Positions 11,401 through 25,278 of a DNA stretch of 64,000 nt are shown here, one piece after another. Position 1 is the stretch's first letter; each line of letters begins with the position of its first letter. The position numbers and the translations under genes were made by a program. The notes under the pieces are model-generated. The model saw only the letters and a program-made list of their open reading frames with translations, did no database searches and was not told the DNA's origin. Origin of the DNA: Aldrovandia affinis (Eukaryota; Chordata; Actinopteri; Notacanthiformes; Halosauridae); NCBI GenBank assembly GCA_029706075.1, contig JAINUG010000209.1:1426001-1490000 (forward strand), read 5' to 3'.

Positions 11401-14400
11401 AGACACTGAGCTACAGAAATGCACATACTGACTACCATACCCAATGATATCGCCTCTGATAATGTCTCCGTTACACCCATCCAGGTCTTACTGGTCAAGA
11501 CAAATTGTAAAACAGTGGAAGATACAGCTCTATACAACACTATGTCTATGTATGAAACTCCCCAAATTAGCTGATTGACTTTTTACTGGTTTTTATGGGA
11601 GAAGCTTTGTAAAAATGTCCTTAAAATGAAAGTATGGGGAGGCAGGAATGGAATCAATGTGATTTGAAAGCAATTGGGCAGATAAATTCATGTTTTTATC
11701 TCTAGCAATATACATATATATATATAAATATATAATTTTTTCTATATTTGGATTGAAAGTTGCATCAAAAGCATAGCATTGACAGATGACAAAATAAAGT
11801 CCTTCCAGACTCTAAACCTTAAACCAAGCATTTCCTTCTGCCCTGAGATTTATCCTGCAGTGTTTGACGTTTGTGATTTTTTTTCCAGTTTATATATGTA
11901 TGGAACATACATTTATGTATTCACATAAAAATAGCATTTTAAGTGTTTGGCCAAAATATATTTTATGGATGAGACCAAATTTATGATTACTGTACAGTTA
12001 TAAAAACAGTATATATGCAGCAATTCATGTGTTTTCCAATGCTTTTGGTAGTTCTATTGATGTTCTATTGATGTATACTCATGTACCATTTGTCAGCAAT
12101 GAACTTTGTTAAATACTTGGTTTATATAAGGGCTTTTTAAATAATTAAATGCAACTAGTGTGTATTTTCTTTTTGGCAGACAAGAAAATATGATCTCTGT
12201 TTAGGGTCACGTGGATTGTAGTGTCAGAATTCATTAGCTCAAAATGTAATTTTAGATTTGGCTGGGAATGTTACTCTGGGTTGTTAACTGGCAAAAATGT
12301 TTTTGATCTTAGAAAACTATGTTTTCTGACAACCTGTAAGAGGAAAGACTAGAGGCTTCCTTGCGGATGTGCTAAAAAGATATCCAGCCTCTATCCAATA
12401 GGAGATATGAAGGAGCACTTTTAACGCCAAGTCTGGATTGATCTGTATGAATTTAAAATGCCTAAAACCCTGAAACAGACAAACAGAAAATACATTTTTA
12501 CTATTTAAACATCAAAAAATGCTAGCTGTAAAGCATACATCAATCCCAATGCATAATAACTCCAGGCAGCTGGGGTGATGGAGTTTCAACTGGATTTTTT
12601 TTTTGGGGGGTGGGGGGGGTGGGGGGTCGGTGTAATTTAAACAAGAGCTTGTTTGTTAATGATGAAAATTGAAAATCCCTTTTACAGGTCATAAAAAATG
12701 TACATGTACATTTGACTATGCTGTTCTTTATTAATAATTCAGGGTAAAAATAGAGCAAAAAAGGTAAATATTTACATGTGTAATAATGTGTATAGTAATC
12801 AGTATAAATAAACATGTTTACACACATAAAGCCCTGGGGTTTTCGCAGATGATGGCATGACCCAGCTGTAGCAGAACATTATTGTAAAAGTAACTAAATG
12901 TAAACATACTGTATTAAGTATAAATTCCAAATGAGGCATATATTCATAATACATGTCAAATATACTGCACCAATTTTAAAACATGTCACATATTGCCACT
13001 TTCATAGATAGTTTGGTACTATAAATGTATTTATCACGAAATGTACTATACACATTAACACAATATACATGTACACAAATACATAGCTTTATTAAAATAG
13101 TTAAATATAGATTTTTTTTTTTTTAAATGTTTCCCATATTATATTTGGACATACGGCTTTGCTAACCTGTTTGAGGTAACACGTTGGTCAGCCTAAGGAA
13201 AGCGGTTATTATTAACTCATTAATGTGTATCTTCATTGCAGAGCCTATTGCTAGAGTTCATATCATTATATTCTGTCTGTGGTTCATATGCACTTGTGTG
13301 ATGTACTCCATAGTGGCATGAGCACTTCCGTACACGAGCATTCTGCAGAGTCGAGGCGATGCCCTATGTTCCCCGCACGTTCTGCTTTTCAGCAAAAATG
13401 TTATTTTTTCATGTTCGCTCCTAAAAGGTCACTGTCTCCCCTCTTGTACTCCACACACCTCGCTACAGTTTGTCTCAGATCCTTATCTGAAGAATCCCAA
13501 ACTCAGCTGTCAGTGATTGGCTATGTTAACTTGTAAATCACGTGGGTCTGAACTACAGAGACATGGGAGCAGAACAATCCCATATTTGTAAAAAAAATGA
13601 CATCAACAAAAATGGTATTGGCTCATTTAGTAGTTTCCTTTTTACATTTTCAATTACCCTGATATAAATACCAACGGAAGTTATACCAGAAATCTACAGT
13701 TGGGCAAAGGGTGAACAAGTGTACCAAAATGTGACTATACTTTTCTAAAACTATACAAATTTGAGAGCTATTGGCGCATTATGACATTTTAGCATTCATT
13801 GATGTCAAAAGATGTACAGGTAGGACATATTTTTAGCTGCTATAGATGATACGATGATAAGTCTAATTTGATTAGCATATTGCTAATAAAAATGATTCAA
13901 ATCAGATATCTAATCGCTACCTCTCGGATTAGTCAAACCCAGTGCAGACCCCATAGTGCACTCACCCAGGATGTGAAAGCACCAAGGATATTTGCAGATA
14001 TTGGCTCAGTACAGCACAGGCCTGCTGTACTGAGACACAGTATACAGACACATGCAGGTGTGTGCAGCATCGTGATTAGAGCAACGGACCCATGGCCAGA
14101 TGGTCCGAATGGCCCTTTGGGACACTACTATCTTAACCTTGAATAAAGGTAAATCACCTAAGCCGCTTCAGTAAAACAGTTTCAGCAAAAACGCAAATGT
14201 GCAAACATGAAAAAATAAATAGTCAGGGACCCTAGAGGACTGTATAACGTAATTCTGCTTAATATGCCACTTTCGTTAAAGTAACAGGTCCTGTCGTAAA
14301 AAAGCACTCATCGGTGCAGTACACGCGTACGTATGTCATCCGGTGTAGTAAAACGTGGCAAGGCAGTGTTCAGAAAGAGGTCACTGTGCCTTACTGCACT

Positions 14401-14448
14401 TGGGTCCTGGGGTCTGGGAAATGAATGGGACCCAACGAATCCCCTCTA
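8458..14448 (+). other. Shisa 3' UTR and downstream intergenic DNA
   Basis: No further coding exon is visible. AATAAA-type polyadenylation signals occur near 9414 (in ...TTAAAAATAAAGAATTC) and 11792, so the 3' UTR may run one to several kilobases. G-rich runs stand at 10085-10111 and 12603-12628. From 11690 to 13140 the DNA is strongly AT-rich, with an ATATAT run near 11707. Nothing here resembles a protein family. Confidence 0.5.
10085..10112 (+). other. G-rich tract with G-quadruplex potential
   Basis: Four or more runs of at least four G separated by single T residues. A similar tract lies at 12603-12628. Only the base pattern supports this. Confidence 0.5.
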
Positions 14449-14915
14449 CAGTGGGTATAAAAAATATTCACACCTTTGGCATTTTTCACATTTTATTTTC
14501 TTACTTCATGGAATAAAAATGGATTTAATTTGGATTTCTTGCCAATGATCAACACAAAATACTCTATAATGCCAAATTAAAAAATTTAAAAAACTCAAAA
14601 GCTTTTTCTTAATTATAAAATAAAAAAAAATCTGATTTCATAAGTATTCACCCCCCTAGATGTAATACTTGGTAGAAGCACCTTTAGCTGCAATTACAGC
14701 TGTGAGTCTATTTGGGTAAGTCTCTACCAGCTTATGCACATATGGACACTGCAATCTTCACCCATTCTTCTTTACAAAATTGCTTGAGCTTCATCAGGGG
14801 GATAGGGACCGTTGATGAACAGCAATTTTCTAATCTTTCTGCAGATTCTCAATGGGATTGAGGTCTGGTCTAAATACATATTGATTCCATTAAGCAAGAA
14901 AATAAAATGTAAAAA
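14449..14915. mobile_element. Non-autonomous Tc1/mariner-like element, degraded
   Basis: After a TA, the left end reads CAGTGGGTATAAAAAATATT, then CACCTTTGGCATTTTTCACA and TTATTTTCTTACTTCATGGA. The right end keeps the inverted counterpart TTGATTCCATTAAGCAAGAA before it degrades. The body (TTCTTTACAAAATTGCTTGA, GGGATTGAGGTCTGG) matches the much larger copy at 52153-56329. No open frame of a transposase is left. Confidence 0.75.
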
Positions 14916-15632
14916 ATGTATGCTCACTGCATGAGCTTATGAGTTATTGCAACGTTGACAACTGAGGCATCTGTCACTTTAATGAGTAATCATGTTTTTT
15001 CAGTAAAATGTTAGTTCATCTGCTTTTGTCGATATTATGTATGTAGAAACAACTTCATATTATCTACAATATCAATATTTTTATTTTATTAATCTGATTG
15101 ACTGAGGGCTTGTTTGAGGACATGAAGAAAAGGGGTGGGGTAAAATACAAAGGCTTATGTAGCCAATTACGGGCCAGTTTAAGGGTTGACTAGATGACTG
15201 GTTTAAGGGTGCTGGGTACTGAACATGATCAGAACAATGGGACACCGTATGATGAGTATCAGCACACTACCTGATTTGAAAATCACCACAGAGCTTATAA
15301 GTAAGTGAGGGTGACACATAATGACTAGAATTACATAGTGTGTCACTATTGTGGTTGGAACTATCATAACCATTATGGCTCAGGGTTAAACTGGGTTTAA
15401 CATCTCACCCCCTTTTGGTCAGCATCCCCATCATTTCACAGGATAATTCTATTTGCTTTGAGGCAACAGTACCCTGTACTGGCCCAACAATGTCACTTTC
15501 AGCAGCAACTTCACTCAACTTGGATGTGTCTTAGCCCAGGCACGGATTAGACCCAGCACAGTTTTGCTTCTGAGATATCAAGTTGCCAAACATCTTATCT
15601 ATCTATCTATCTTTCTATATATATATATTCAT

Positions 15633-15664
<32 letters not shown>

Positions 15665-15930
15665 ATGATGATGATTATTCTTTTTATGGATGAAGACTCA
15701 AGTTTAGTTGTTTGACTTTTTAAGCTTCTCTTTATAGAAGAGAGTGTTATTTGTATAACGATTAAAAAATAAAAAATGGTACGAGAGAAAATATGGTGTT
15801 TTTGATCTGTATGAATGGGTCCTCCAAGGTTGTGCAAAGGTATATTTATCTTAATAACACTGTTTGAAATGTGTGTGTGTGTGTCTGTGTGTGTATGGGA
15901 ATATGCACCTTTAAAAAAAAAAAAATTAAT
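14916..15930. other. Intergenic, AT-rich, with a TAA microsatellite
   Basis: No gene-like signal. A TATC run stands near 15598-15612 and a TAA repeat at 15631-15674. The minus-strand ORF over it is mostly isoleucine from the repeat. Confidence 0.6.
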
Positions 15931-16923
15931 AATATTTATTTTCCAGAAAACATCTGGATTCACTGGGTTTGAAATACTGTGGTCAGCCATCACCATGGTG
16001 AAAGGCAAAGAACTCACTGAAAGCATCAGACAAAAGGTTATTGACCTCTACAGATCAGAAGATGGCTACAAAAAAAGATAAGTTAAAAGATACCGCTTTC
16101 CACTGTTGTGTTAATTATTAGGAAGTTTAAGGCCACTGGAACGGTGGCTAACCTGTCAGGTAGAGGACGCAAGTTTATCTTGCCACCACGTGTAGTGAGA
16201 TGGATGGTTCGAGAGGCAAAAAGAAGTCCAAGGGACACAGTTCAAAATATCCAAAACAACCTGGCATCTTGGGGTTACAAGATGTCTAAAGCTACCATAT
16301 GACGATGCCTACATGACAATGGCCTTATGGCAGATTTGCAAGAAGGAAGCCTCTTTTGAAGACAATTCACCGAAAAAGGTGTCTTGAATTCGTTCCAGAA
16401 AGTTACACCTTGGCCACAGATGGACCTTCCAACAAGACAACGATCCCAAACATATGTCCAAAGAGACTAAGAAATGGTTGGCAGAGCACAAGATCAATGT
16501 CCTTACGTGGCCATCTCAGTCTCCAGACCTGAATCCAATTGAACATTTGTTGTTTGAACTCATAAAAGCAGTCCAGAAATGTCAAACCAAGAATCTGAAG
16601 GAACTAGAACAATTCTGCATGGAGGAATGGTTGAGCATCCATAACCTCATACGACACTACAGAAGGCAACTACTTGCTGTTATAATGGCCAAGGTAGGAA
16701 CCACAAAGCACTCATAATGGGTATGAATATTTGTGATTCTTGATTTTTCTAGGATTTAATTTGTGAACCATTTGATTGTGGTTTGTGCCAATGCATCATT
16801 ATTAAAGAATATCATTTTCAGAATTTTTGGAGCATAAAATATGCCTCATTACTTATATAGTTTATTTTATACGATCTCTTTTGTTCATCTTTATCAAGGG
16901 TATGAATAAAAACTGAACCTACT
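15930..16923 (+). mobile_element. Tc1-like transposon with broken transposase gene
   Basis: The plus strand carries a degraded Tc1 transposase. It begins MVKGKELTESIRQKVIDLY at 15995. The paired-type helix-turn-helix region continues in another frame near 16108-16302 (GRGRKF, PRVVRWMVREAKRSPRDTV), and the C-terminal catalytic block at about 16454-16717 has [14 protein letters not shown]. The central catalytic domain is largely deleted around 16320-16400, and at least two frame changes separate the parts. A likely right end lies at 16905-16923 (...AAAACTGAACCTACTG, then TA). The left terminal repeat is not recognisable. Inactive. Confidence 0.8.
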
Positions 16924-19900
16924 GTATGTCTTCATAAAGTCGTCTCCAGAGTGTATGCAAGAGTGTATGTGTCTATGCAAAGCCATCAGAAGCGTGTGTG
17001 TATATGAATCTTTATGAATCTTTCTCAAATGCGACTTAAACAAAGTTATCTGGCACTAGAGACAGAGAGATAAAAGGGGATGGGATTGTGGGACTATGGT
17101 AAGTAATGAGAGAAGTCAGTAATAAAAAAGAGAGAGAGAGAGAGAGAGTGGCATACTGAGGTAATAAAATAAACCAGGGGAGAACACTGGGGAAGAGAAA
17201 AAGCCACACAAAAAAAAAGGATAGGAAAAACAAGAGCGATGCATTCAGAAAGGCACAAAAAAAAAAAAAAAACGAATGAAGAAGACAAGGAGTAACAGCA
17301 GGGTCAACAGGAGTAAGCGAGCCAACATCAGAGTGAACAAAGCCAAATGGGGGAGGGGCCAGTAGCGCTGAGATTAGCCTGATGGCTGGCTACAGCAGAG
17401 CTATGAAGCTAATACCACTAATGTCCTGATTGATTGTGAACTATGGGACGAAGTGGGGCGCTGAGGTACAGTGTGGGGCCGGGGAGGGGGGTTTGCGACA
17501 ACCAACAGTCTGGCGTAGCAGTCTGGGTGCTTGGGCTGCAGAATCATACGTCATCCATTAGCCTCCCCCCAACCCCCAACTCCTCCTTTGCCACCATTGC
17601 GCATACCCTATGACGGCTCTATCAATCTCTCCACCTCACTCTCCCCTCGCAGCAGCTGTCAACCCAAAGACAGGGAGGTCGCAGGCTGTACGGAGCGATT
17701 GAGGGACCAGATGGAGTATACATAAAAACAAAAAAAAAGGCGAGACAAAAGGCCAGCCCAGTAGCATGTTCAGCAGGTTATTCACAAACAACCAATCAGC
17801 AACGAGGCCTGCCGCTTGTCGGTATGCGAGTCGGTTAGTCGAGGCTTTGGCAGATTTGGTTGGTCAGGTTCAGTTTGTCGGGGGCTGTTGTTCGTCAGTA
17901 AGTCAGTGTGTCAGGTTTGTCGTTTACTACATCAATCACACTTGCTGGGTAGGGATGGGGTGGGCAGGCACAAATTGATAGAGACTTCATTAGAGAGATG
18001 GGTCGATCGATCTTCCCATCCCACGTGTATAAACTCAATTAAACTTCACCCTCGTGAGGAAGTGCCGCATATATCTGGCCGGATATTCTCTCTCATCTGG
18101 CGTGACAGAGTGCCTCTGAAGACAGATTCTCAATGGCCACATTGCCCCCTGGTGGTCAAATAAAGTAATGGCCATAGAGCCCGCAGCCCTAATAAGGCCC
18201 GTATCGCCTGTCCTCTTATTTCTACATTCCTCCTCCAACTTTAAAATCATTGGCATTTTGGAGAGGCGTTCATGTTACCTTTGCAGCTCGGGAATATCAT
18301 TTTAGTGGAAGATTTTGTGAAGGAAATCCCTGACCATTTTGGGGAGAGGCGGGGAGGAGAAAGACCATAAACCTGATGGATTTCTCCTGTACAGAAAATT
18401 AATTATCTGCAGAGAAAAATGCACTGGAATTCGACACATCAGCACCGGCTCTTAAAAAGGCTCTTGAGCAAAGCTTTTAATTAGCAGGCGGAAATGAGAC
18501 ACTTCATTGGGAGACCTGTGCGGTCAATTGTTTAGTTTTCAATTAGGGCTGAAAACTGCTGTTTGATGAATTACCATGGGGGTGGGGGGGGCGTGCTCGA
18601 ACAAAAGCATGTGAGGATCAGCCAGAGCTTGTTAGGGCGTTCCAGGAAATGCAAGGGTTAATAAAGAAGCAGATCTAATGAGTTGAGTTGGAGGAGACGA
18701 TTTTGATTAATTAGCATGCCTTTTGCAGTCTGGATTGAGTGTCACTAAACGACACAGATTGCCTGGAAAGGGAGACGAGGCGGGACCGCCCAGCACGAAA
18801 TGCAATACTCTCACTGACGCACTGTTGTGGTAAGGAAACAGGTTTCACCCGAATCCCATCACTTACTGGAACAATATCATTGGTCCTAGCCTTGGAGTAC
18901 TCAACCTAACAAGAGGTGACCCAATATTTCTACTAACCGGGTTCTGGGTCAGTGATAACAAATCCCTCTCTTTCCCCTCATGCTACCTTTGACTCTCTGA
19001 AGCCACAAGAGACAGTGCTCTCTGTAAAGCAATTAGTCCTATTAAACAAATGATAATTAACAATGAAACATCTCCAGAGTGATTTGTAAAATGACAGGTT
19101 TATTAGCTTGCCCAGTGATTGATTCACTGGCTAAAAACGGAATTTGCAACGTCTTCTCGTCGGGTAGACCATTCGGAGGAGAGGTATCCGCTGAGTATTC
19201 ATGAACAACAGCTCCACTGAAGCGTGGCCCGGAAAGCCACTCCCAGATCTTACACGGGACAGAGGCTTGGCAGAAGCGCAGGCTGTGCTTTTGACCACCA
19301 TTAATTGAAAAACGCTTAATAAATGCCGAGGCATAAGATCCAAAGCACGACAAGGTTAAATACCCTTTTTGTGATGCACTGTCATCCAATCATCGGCAAC
19401 TTCCACCTCCTGCACCACTGGCATGACCCGATTGGCCGAGTATGGGCCATCTGGTGATCAGGGCACTGGGACACATTGTGGCCATCCATGACCAATCAGT
19501 AACATTTCTTTGCTATGAAGAATTCTAATTTGTCGCAAATTTTAAAAGAGGTGGCACAGGGCAGTCAGCAGCATATACAGGGGTTGCCCCTTGTTCGACC
19601 CCTTCCTAAATTCTTATCTGAAAACCAGACGAATGGACAAAAGGCAACATTTCCACCATCATCTGCACAAAATGAATTGCGGGGAACATGCACACTCCCA
19701 CACTCAGCCCACACAAAACGTACACACACAGACACCTCACTTCAAACACACACAGGACGACGGTGTGTTTACCTGTGCAGTGTTTTTTCCGGTGGAGGTC
19801 TGCTTGGTAGTGCATCTCGGTGATGTGACTATGTCCATTTAGGATGAAGTCAATATTAGTGTACAGATGTGCCCCTGTGTGTAGTGCAATTGCAGGAATG

Positions 19901-19940
19901 TCCCTCAAACTCATGTGGTGTTTCAGTGCATACGTTAGAC
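16924..19940. other. Intergenic DNA between the two genes, no coding signal
   Basis: A GA-rich block lies at 17130-17150 and A runs at 17205-17270. The segment from about 18160 to 18800 is free of repeats and rich in ATTA/TAAT motifs (see findings). No ORF here resembles a known family. Confidence 0.5.
18160..18800. promoter_or_regulatory. Candidate conserved non-coding element
   Basis: Unlike its surroundings, this block has no microsatellite or transposon sequence and mixes GC and AT evenly. It contains many homeodomain-like cores (AAATTAATTATC, TTTAATTAGC, TTTTCAATTAGGG, TTTTGATTAATTAGCATG). Its position between two developmentally expressed genes fits an enhancer, but this is inferred from base pattern alone. 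Confidence 0.3.
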
Positions 19941-21325
19941 CAGGGGTACTCAACTTCAGAGGCCAAGAGGGCCACATTTAAACCACAACAGATGCAAAGG
20001 GCAACAACATATTATTAAGATATTTGTACAATTGTATTCACTGTATTTAATACTGCTGTTTAATATGCTGCATAGTCTTGCTAGTCATTTCTAATGCATT
20101 CCAAGGCATCATGGAATATTTAAAAAATATTCTCAATTTGAGTAAAAAAAGTTATGTGGGTAAATAAAGTTTGTCTTGCTATTCTTTTTTAATGCATCGC
20201 AAAGCATCATTGAATGTGGAAAAAATATTCTCAATTTGAGTAAAGAAAAACCACAGTTAGCCCATGTGGGTAAATAAACTTTGCAAGCCATGGTGGAAAA
20301 TAACTTACTTATTCCTAGTGAGAAATCTGAGTCTGCATTCTTTTCACAAGTACTTTCAGATCTGATTGTTGCTCAGTTGTAGCTGCTTTTAACAACGCTG
20401 CGGAACATGGATGGCTGGGCTTGAAACCCACCTAGCAACGTTTGTATTTTGTGTTTCCTGAGATCGCTGCCAGGTGGATAGACATCTCGGAACTCGGGGT
20501 GAAGCTGTTCGTGGTGGCGTTGTAGATTAGCTCGCTTTGACACAGCAATTGTTTTTTGACAGATGAGACACATTGGTTTCCCATGTAGCTATCTCCGCAA
20601 AAGCTAATTCCATTTCCCACGCAGGGTTGAAAACCCTGTTTTCCCTCTAAGCACAATGTGAAAAAGCGTAAGAAGTAAAATGATATGAGCCAGCAATAGG
20701 TTATTTTATTTTTTTGTTTTCAAATAGTTTTTATTCTATTTTATTTTATCTGAGTCGGCAGCAACACGCCGTAATTAAAATGTTATGAGCCAGATAGGCC
20801 TACATGTAACTTTTTGTTTGTTTGCAAATAGTTTTTATTCTGTTTTATTTTATCTGAGAATATGTAGGCCTAAAGCTGAAGGAAATTCTTTGTGTTTACG
20901 TGTTGCCCCAACGAGCGTAGGCTAGCGTAATATTTATTAATTTATTTTTAAAATAACGTTATGCACGTGAGTCTATTGACGGGATTTATTTTATTTGGAA
21001 TATAATGTATAAGCAAAAGTAGCCTACTTTTCAATGAAAAATATTATAAATCTACATGCCTTGATGATGGCTTTATATAGCTTGCCTATCAATTGTTTTT
21101 AAGCTGAATAAACACAGATAATATTTGACCGGAATTTCTCCCATTTGTCCGGGACATTGAAATCTTCCAGGACACGTGGACCGGCACCAATTTTTTCTAA
21201 CGGAAACCCTGGCACTGCCTAATTTTCACACGACTTTTGGAGGCTAATTATGATGATTATACATTCATAACCAGGCATGTTGGGGGCCACAAAATAAAGG
21301 TTCACGGGCCGTCTGTTGAGTAAGC
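19941..21325 (-). mobile_element. hAT-superfamily transposon remnant with BED-type zinc finger
   Basis: The left end, CCAGGGGTACTCAACTTC, and right-end sequence GGGGGCCACAAAATAAAGGT resemble the ends of fish hAT elements of the Charlie type. On the minus strand at 20573-20373, MCLICQKTIAVSKRANLQRH followed by HEQLHPEFRD is the C-x2-C...H-x3-5-H zinc finger typical of the N-terminus of hAT transposases and their domesticated relatives. No catalytic domain remains. Two internal tandem duplications (20093-20283 and 20685-20860) are present. Confidence 0.65.
20685..20860. repeat. Tandem duplication of about 115 bp
   Basis: Two adjacent copies share ATGAGCCAG, then CAAATAGTTTTTATTCT and TTTTATTTTATCTGAG. 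It lies within the hAT remnant. Confidence 0.6.
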
Positions 21326-21740
21326 CTGCGTTAGACAATGATCTCCCTTCTATTCAATAACAACACATTATGTGTCCACACCTCCCTCTGCAGCACATAC
21401 AAACTTCCAAGTTTCAATTTTTTTATTTATTTTCAAGGTATCATTTTTTTCTTAAAAAAAAAAAAAAAAAGTCCAAATATTTTTAAACTCCAACTACATT
21501 TTCACCCAATTATTTATACAACCAAGTAAAATGAATAAGTTTATGTATCCCAAATACAGCAATGCATTATGGTCTGGTTATAAACCAAAGAAGAGTTCAT
21601 TTCATTTGGTGGTTCATCGTTACAAGAAGAAAAAACAGGCCAGCTTAAGTGCGCATTTGGAGAGGCTCGCTGCAGTGATACACTGAAGTTTCCCCTATGT
21701 AAATCTACATAAACCCGCCCCACCCCACCCCCAACCCCAC

Positions 21741-21775
21741 CCTCCCTCCCTCCCTCCCTCCCTCCCTCCCTCCCC
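21741..21775. repeat. CCCT tetranucleotide repeat
   Basis: About eight CCCT units. Gly-Arg-Glu ORFs on the minus strand are repeat artefacts. Confidence 0.9.
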
Positions 21776-21934
21776 CAGCCAATGGTCATTCAGTGCAAAC
21801 GTTGTCGGCGACACGTGAAAAGAGACCCTGAACATGTTGTCGCTGTCATGGAGATATACATACATACATACATACATATACACACACACACACACACATA
21901 TACATACACACATACATACATACATATATACATA

Positions 21935-22228
21935 CAGGTAACTGCCAAAATAAAGAACACACTTCAGTAAATGAAGGGTTCTCTGGTATGGGGTGGGGTG
22001 CATTTTCCTGGCATGATTTAGGTCCACTGAGACTGGAGCAATGCCTGAGACAGCGTTTTCCACCACCATCAACAAAACACAGAATGATGGAATTTATTGT
22101 GGAAAAATGGTGTTGCATCCTTCCAATATAGTTCTAGACACTTGTAGAATCTATGCCATGGCAGTGGTGACCCAACACCCTATTAAGACACTTTAAGTTG
22201 GAGTTTCCTTTATTTTGGCAGTTAACCA
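21935..22228. mobile_element. Short Tc1-like element (family CAGGTAACTGCCAAAATAAA)
   Basis: A TA-flanked element of about 294 bp. The left end is CAGGTAACTGCCAAAATAAA and the right end is an imperfect reverse complement (TTTATTTTGGCAGTTAACC). Internal sequence matches the 3' part of the longer copies at 32423-32955 and near 63775 (GGTGTTGCATCC, CACTTGTAGAATCTATG). It is a deletion derivative with no transposase capacity. Confidence 0.8.
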
Positions 22229-22232
22229 TATA

Positions 22233-24717
<2,485 letters not shown>

Positions 24718-25278
24718 CTATAAGCACGAGTCCCAGTGGAGCTGCAGGTCAGAGCTGTCCAAAAAGTCGGCTGAGAAGACACTGGGGGGTGTGTGGGAGC
24801 TGAGGGGGGCCAGGCCTGTCCCACCACTGCTGGACGCGCCCATGGTGATGTCCAGCCAGTCCATGCTGTCCAGCACAGGATCTCCAAAATCTAGCCCAGG
24901 GGGGTGGGCAGTGAAACTCAACTCACAGGTGTCCATGGGAGAGGGAGGGTGGTCCAAGATACTGGAAGTGCTCAGCATTTGGCTGTGGAGGTCGTCAATC
25001 AAAGTCAAGGGCCCGCCGGGCTCCGCCCCCAGCAGGGGTTTCCCTGTGGTGCTCTCCAAGAAGTCTTCCAGACGCCCGCCTCCTGTCCCAGTCCCGTCGC
25101 ATTCCCCGGAGGGCAGTGGCTGAGACTCTTCTCCCGCTGGCTGCTGGGAAATCGTGGGACTCGGGGGGTGTGGCGGGCGAGAGCTGAATGGAGGAGGGGG
25201 TGGGCGAAGGGGGAGGGGTGTTGGGGCGAAGGCGGGAAAGTGTAGGGTCCGGGGCTGCTTTGAAGCTGGCTGAGATTT
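24718..25278 (-). CDS. mrtfa: mrtfa coding exon 17 (C-terminal activation domain, stop); frame break
   Basis: Starts EISASFKAAPDPTLS in phase with exon 16, but the conserved end is one frame over: RLEDFLESTTGKPLL, LTLIDDLHSQML, ILDHPPSPMDTCEL, LDSMDWLDITM, LAPLSSHTPPSVFSADFLD and the terminal LQLHWDSCL, then TAG. The change of frame must fall in the Pro-rich stretch between about 25240 and 25100. The C6 homopolymer at 25163-25168 (G6 on the plus strand) is the likeliest place. Either a base error or a real lesion would cut off the LEDFLES activation region. The last residues match MRTFA, not MRTFB (which ends LPLPWD). Confidence 0.9.
   Translation of the reverse strand, partial: KSQPASKQPRTLHFPAFAPTPLPLRPPPPPFSSRPPHPPSPTISQQPAGEESQPLPSGECDGTGTGGGRLEDFLESTTGKPLLGAEPGGPLTLIDDLHSQMLSTSSILDHPPSPMDTCELSFTAHPPGLDFGDPVLDSMDWLDITMGASSSGGTGLAPLSSHTPPSVFSADFLDSSDLQLHWDSCL

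Noticed and set aside
24718-25278. Assignment of the gene to mrtfb (MKL2)
   Set aside because: Some internal blocks resemble MRTFB, but the terminal LQLHWDSCL, LEDFLESTTG and LIDDLHSQML blocks match MRTFA; MRTFB ends LPLPWD.
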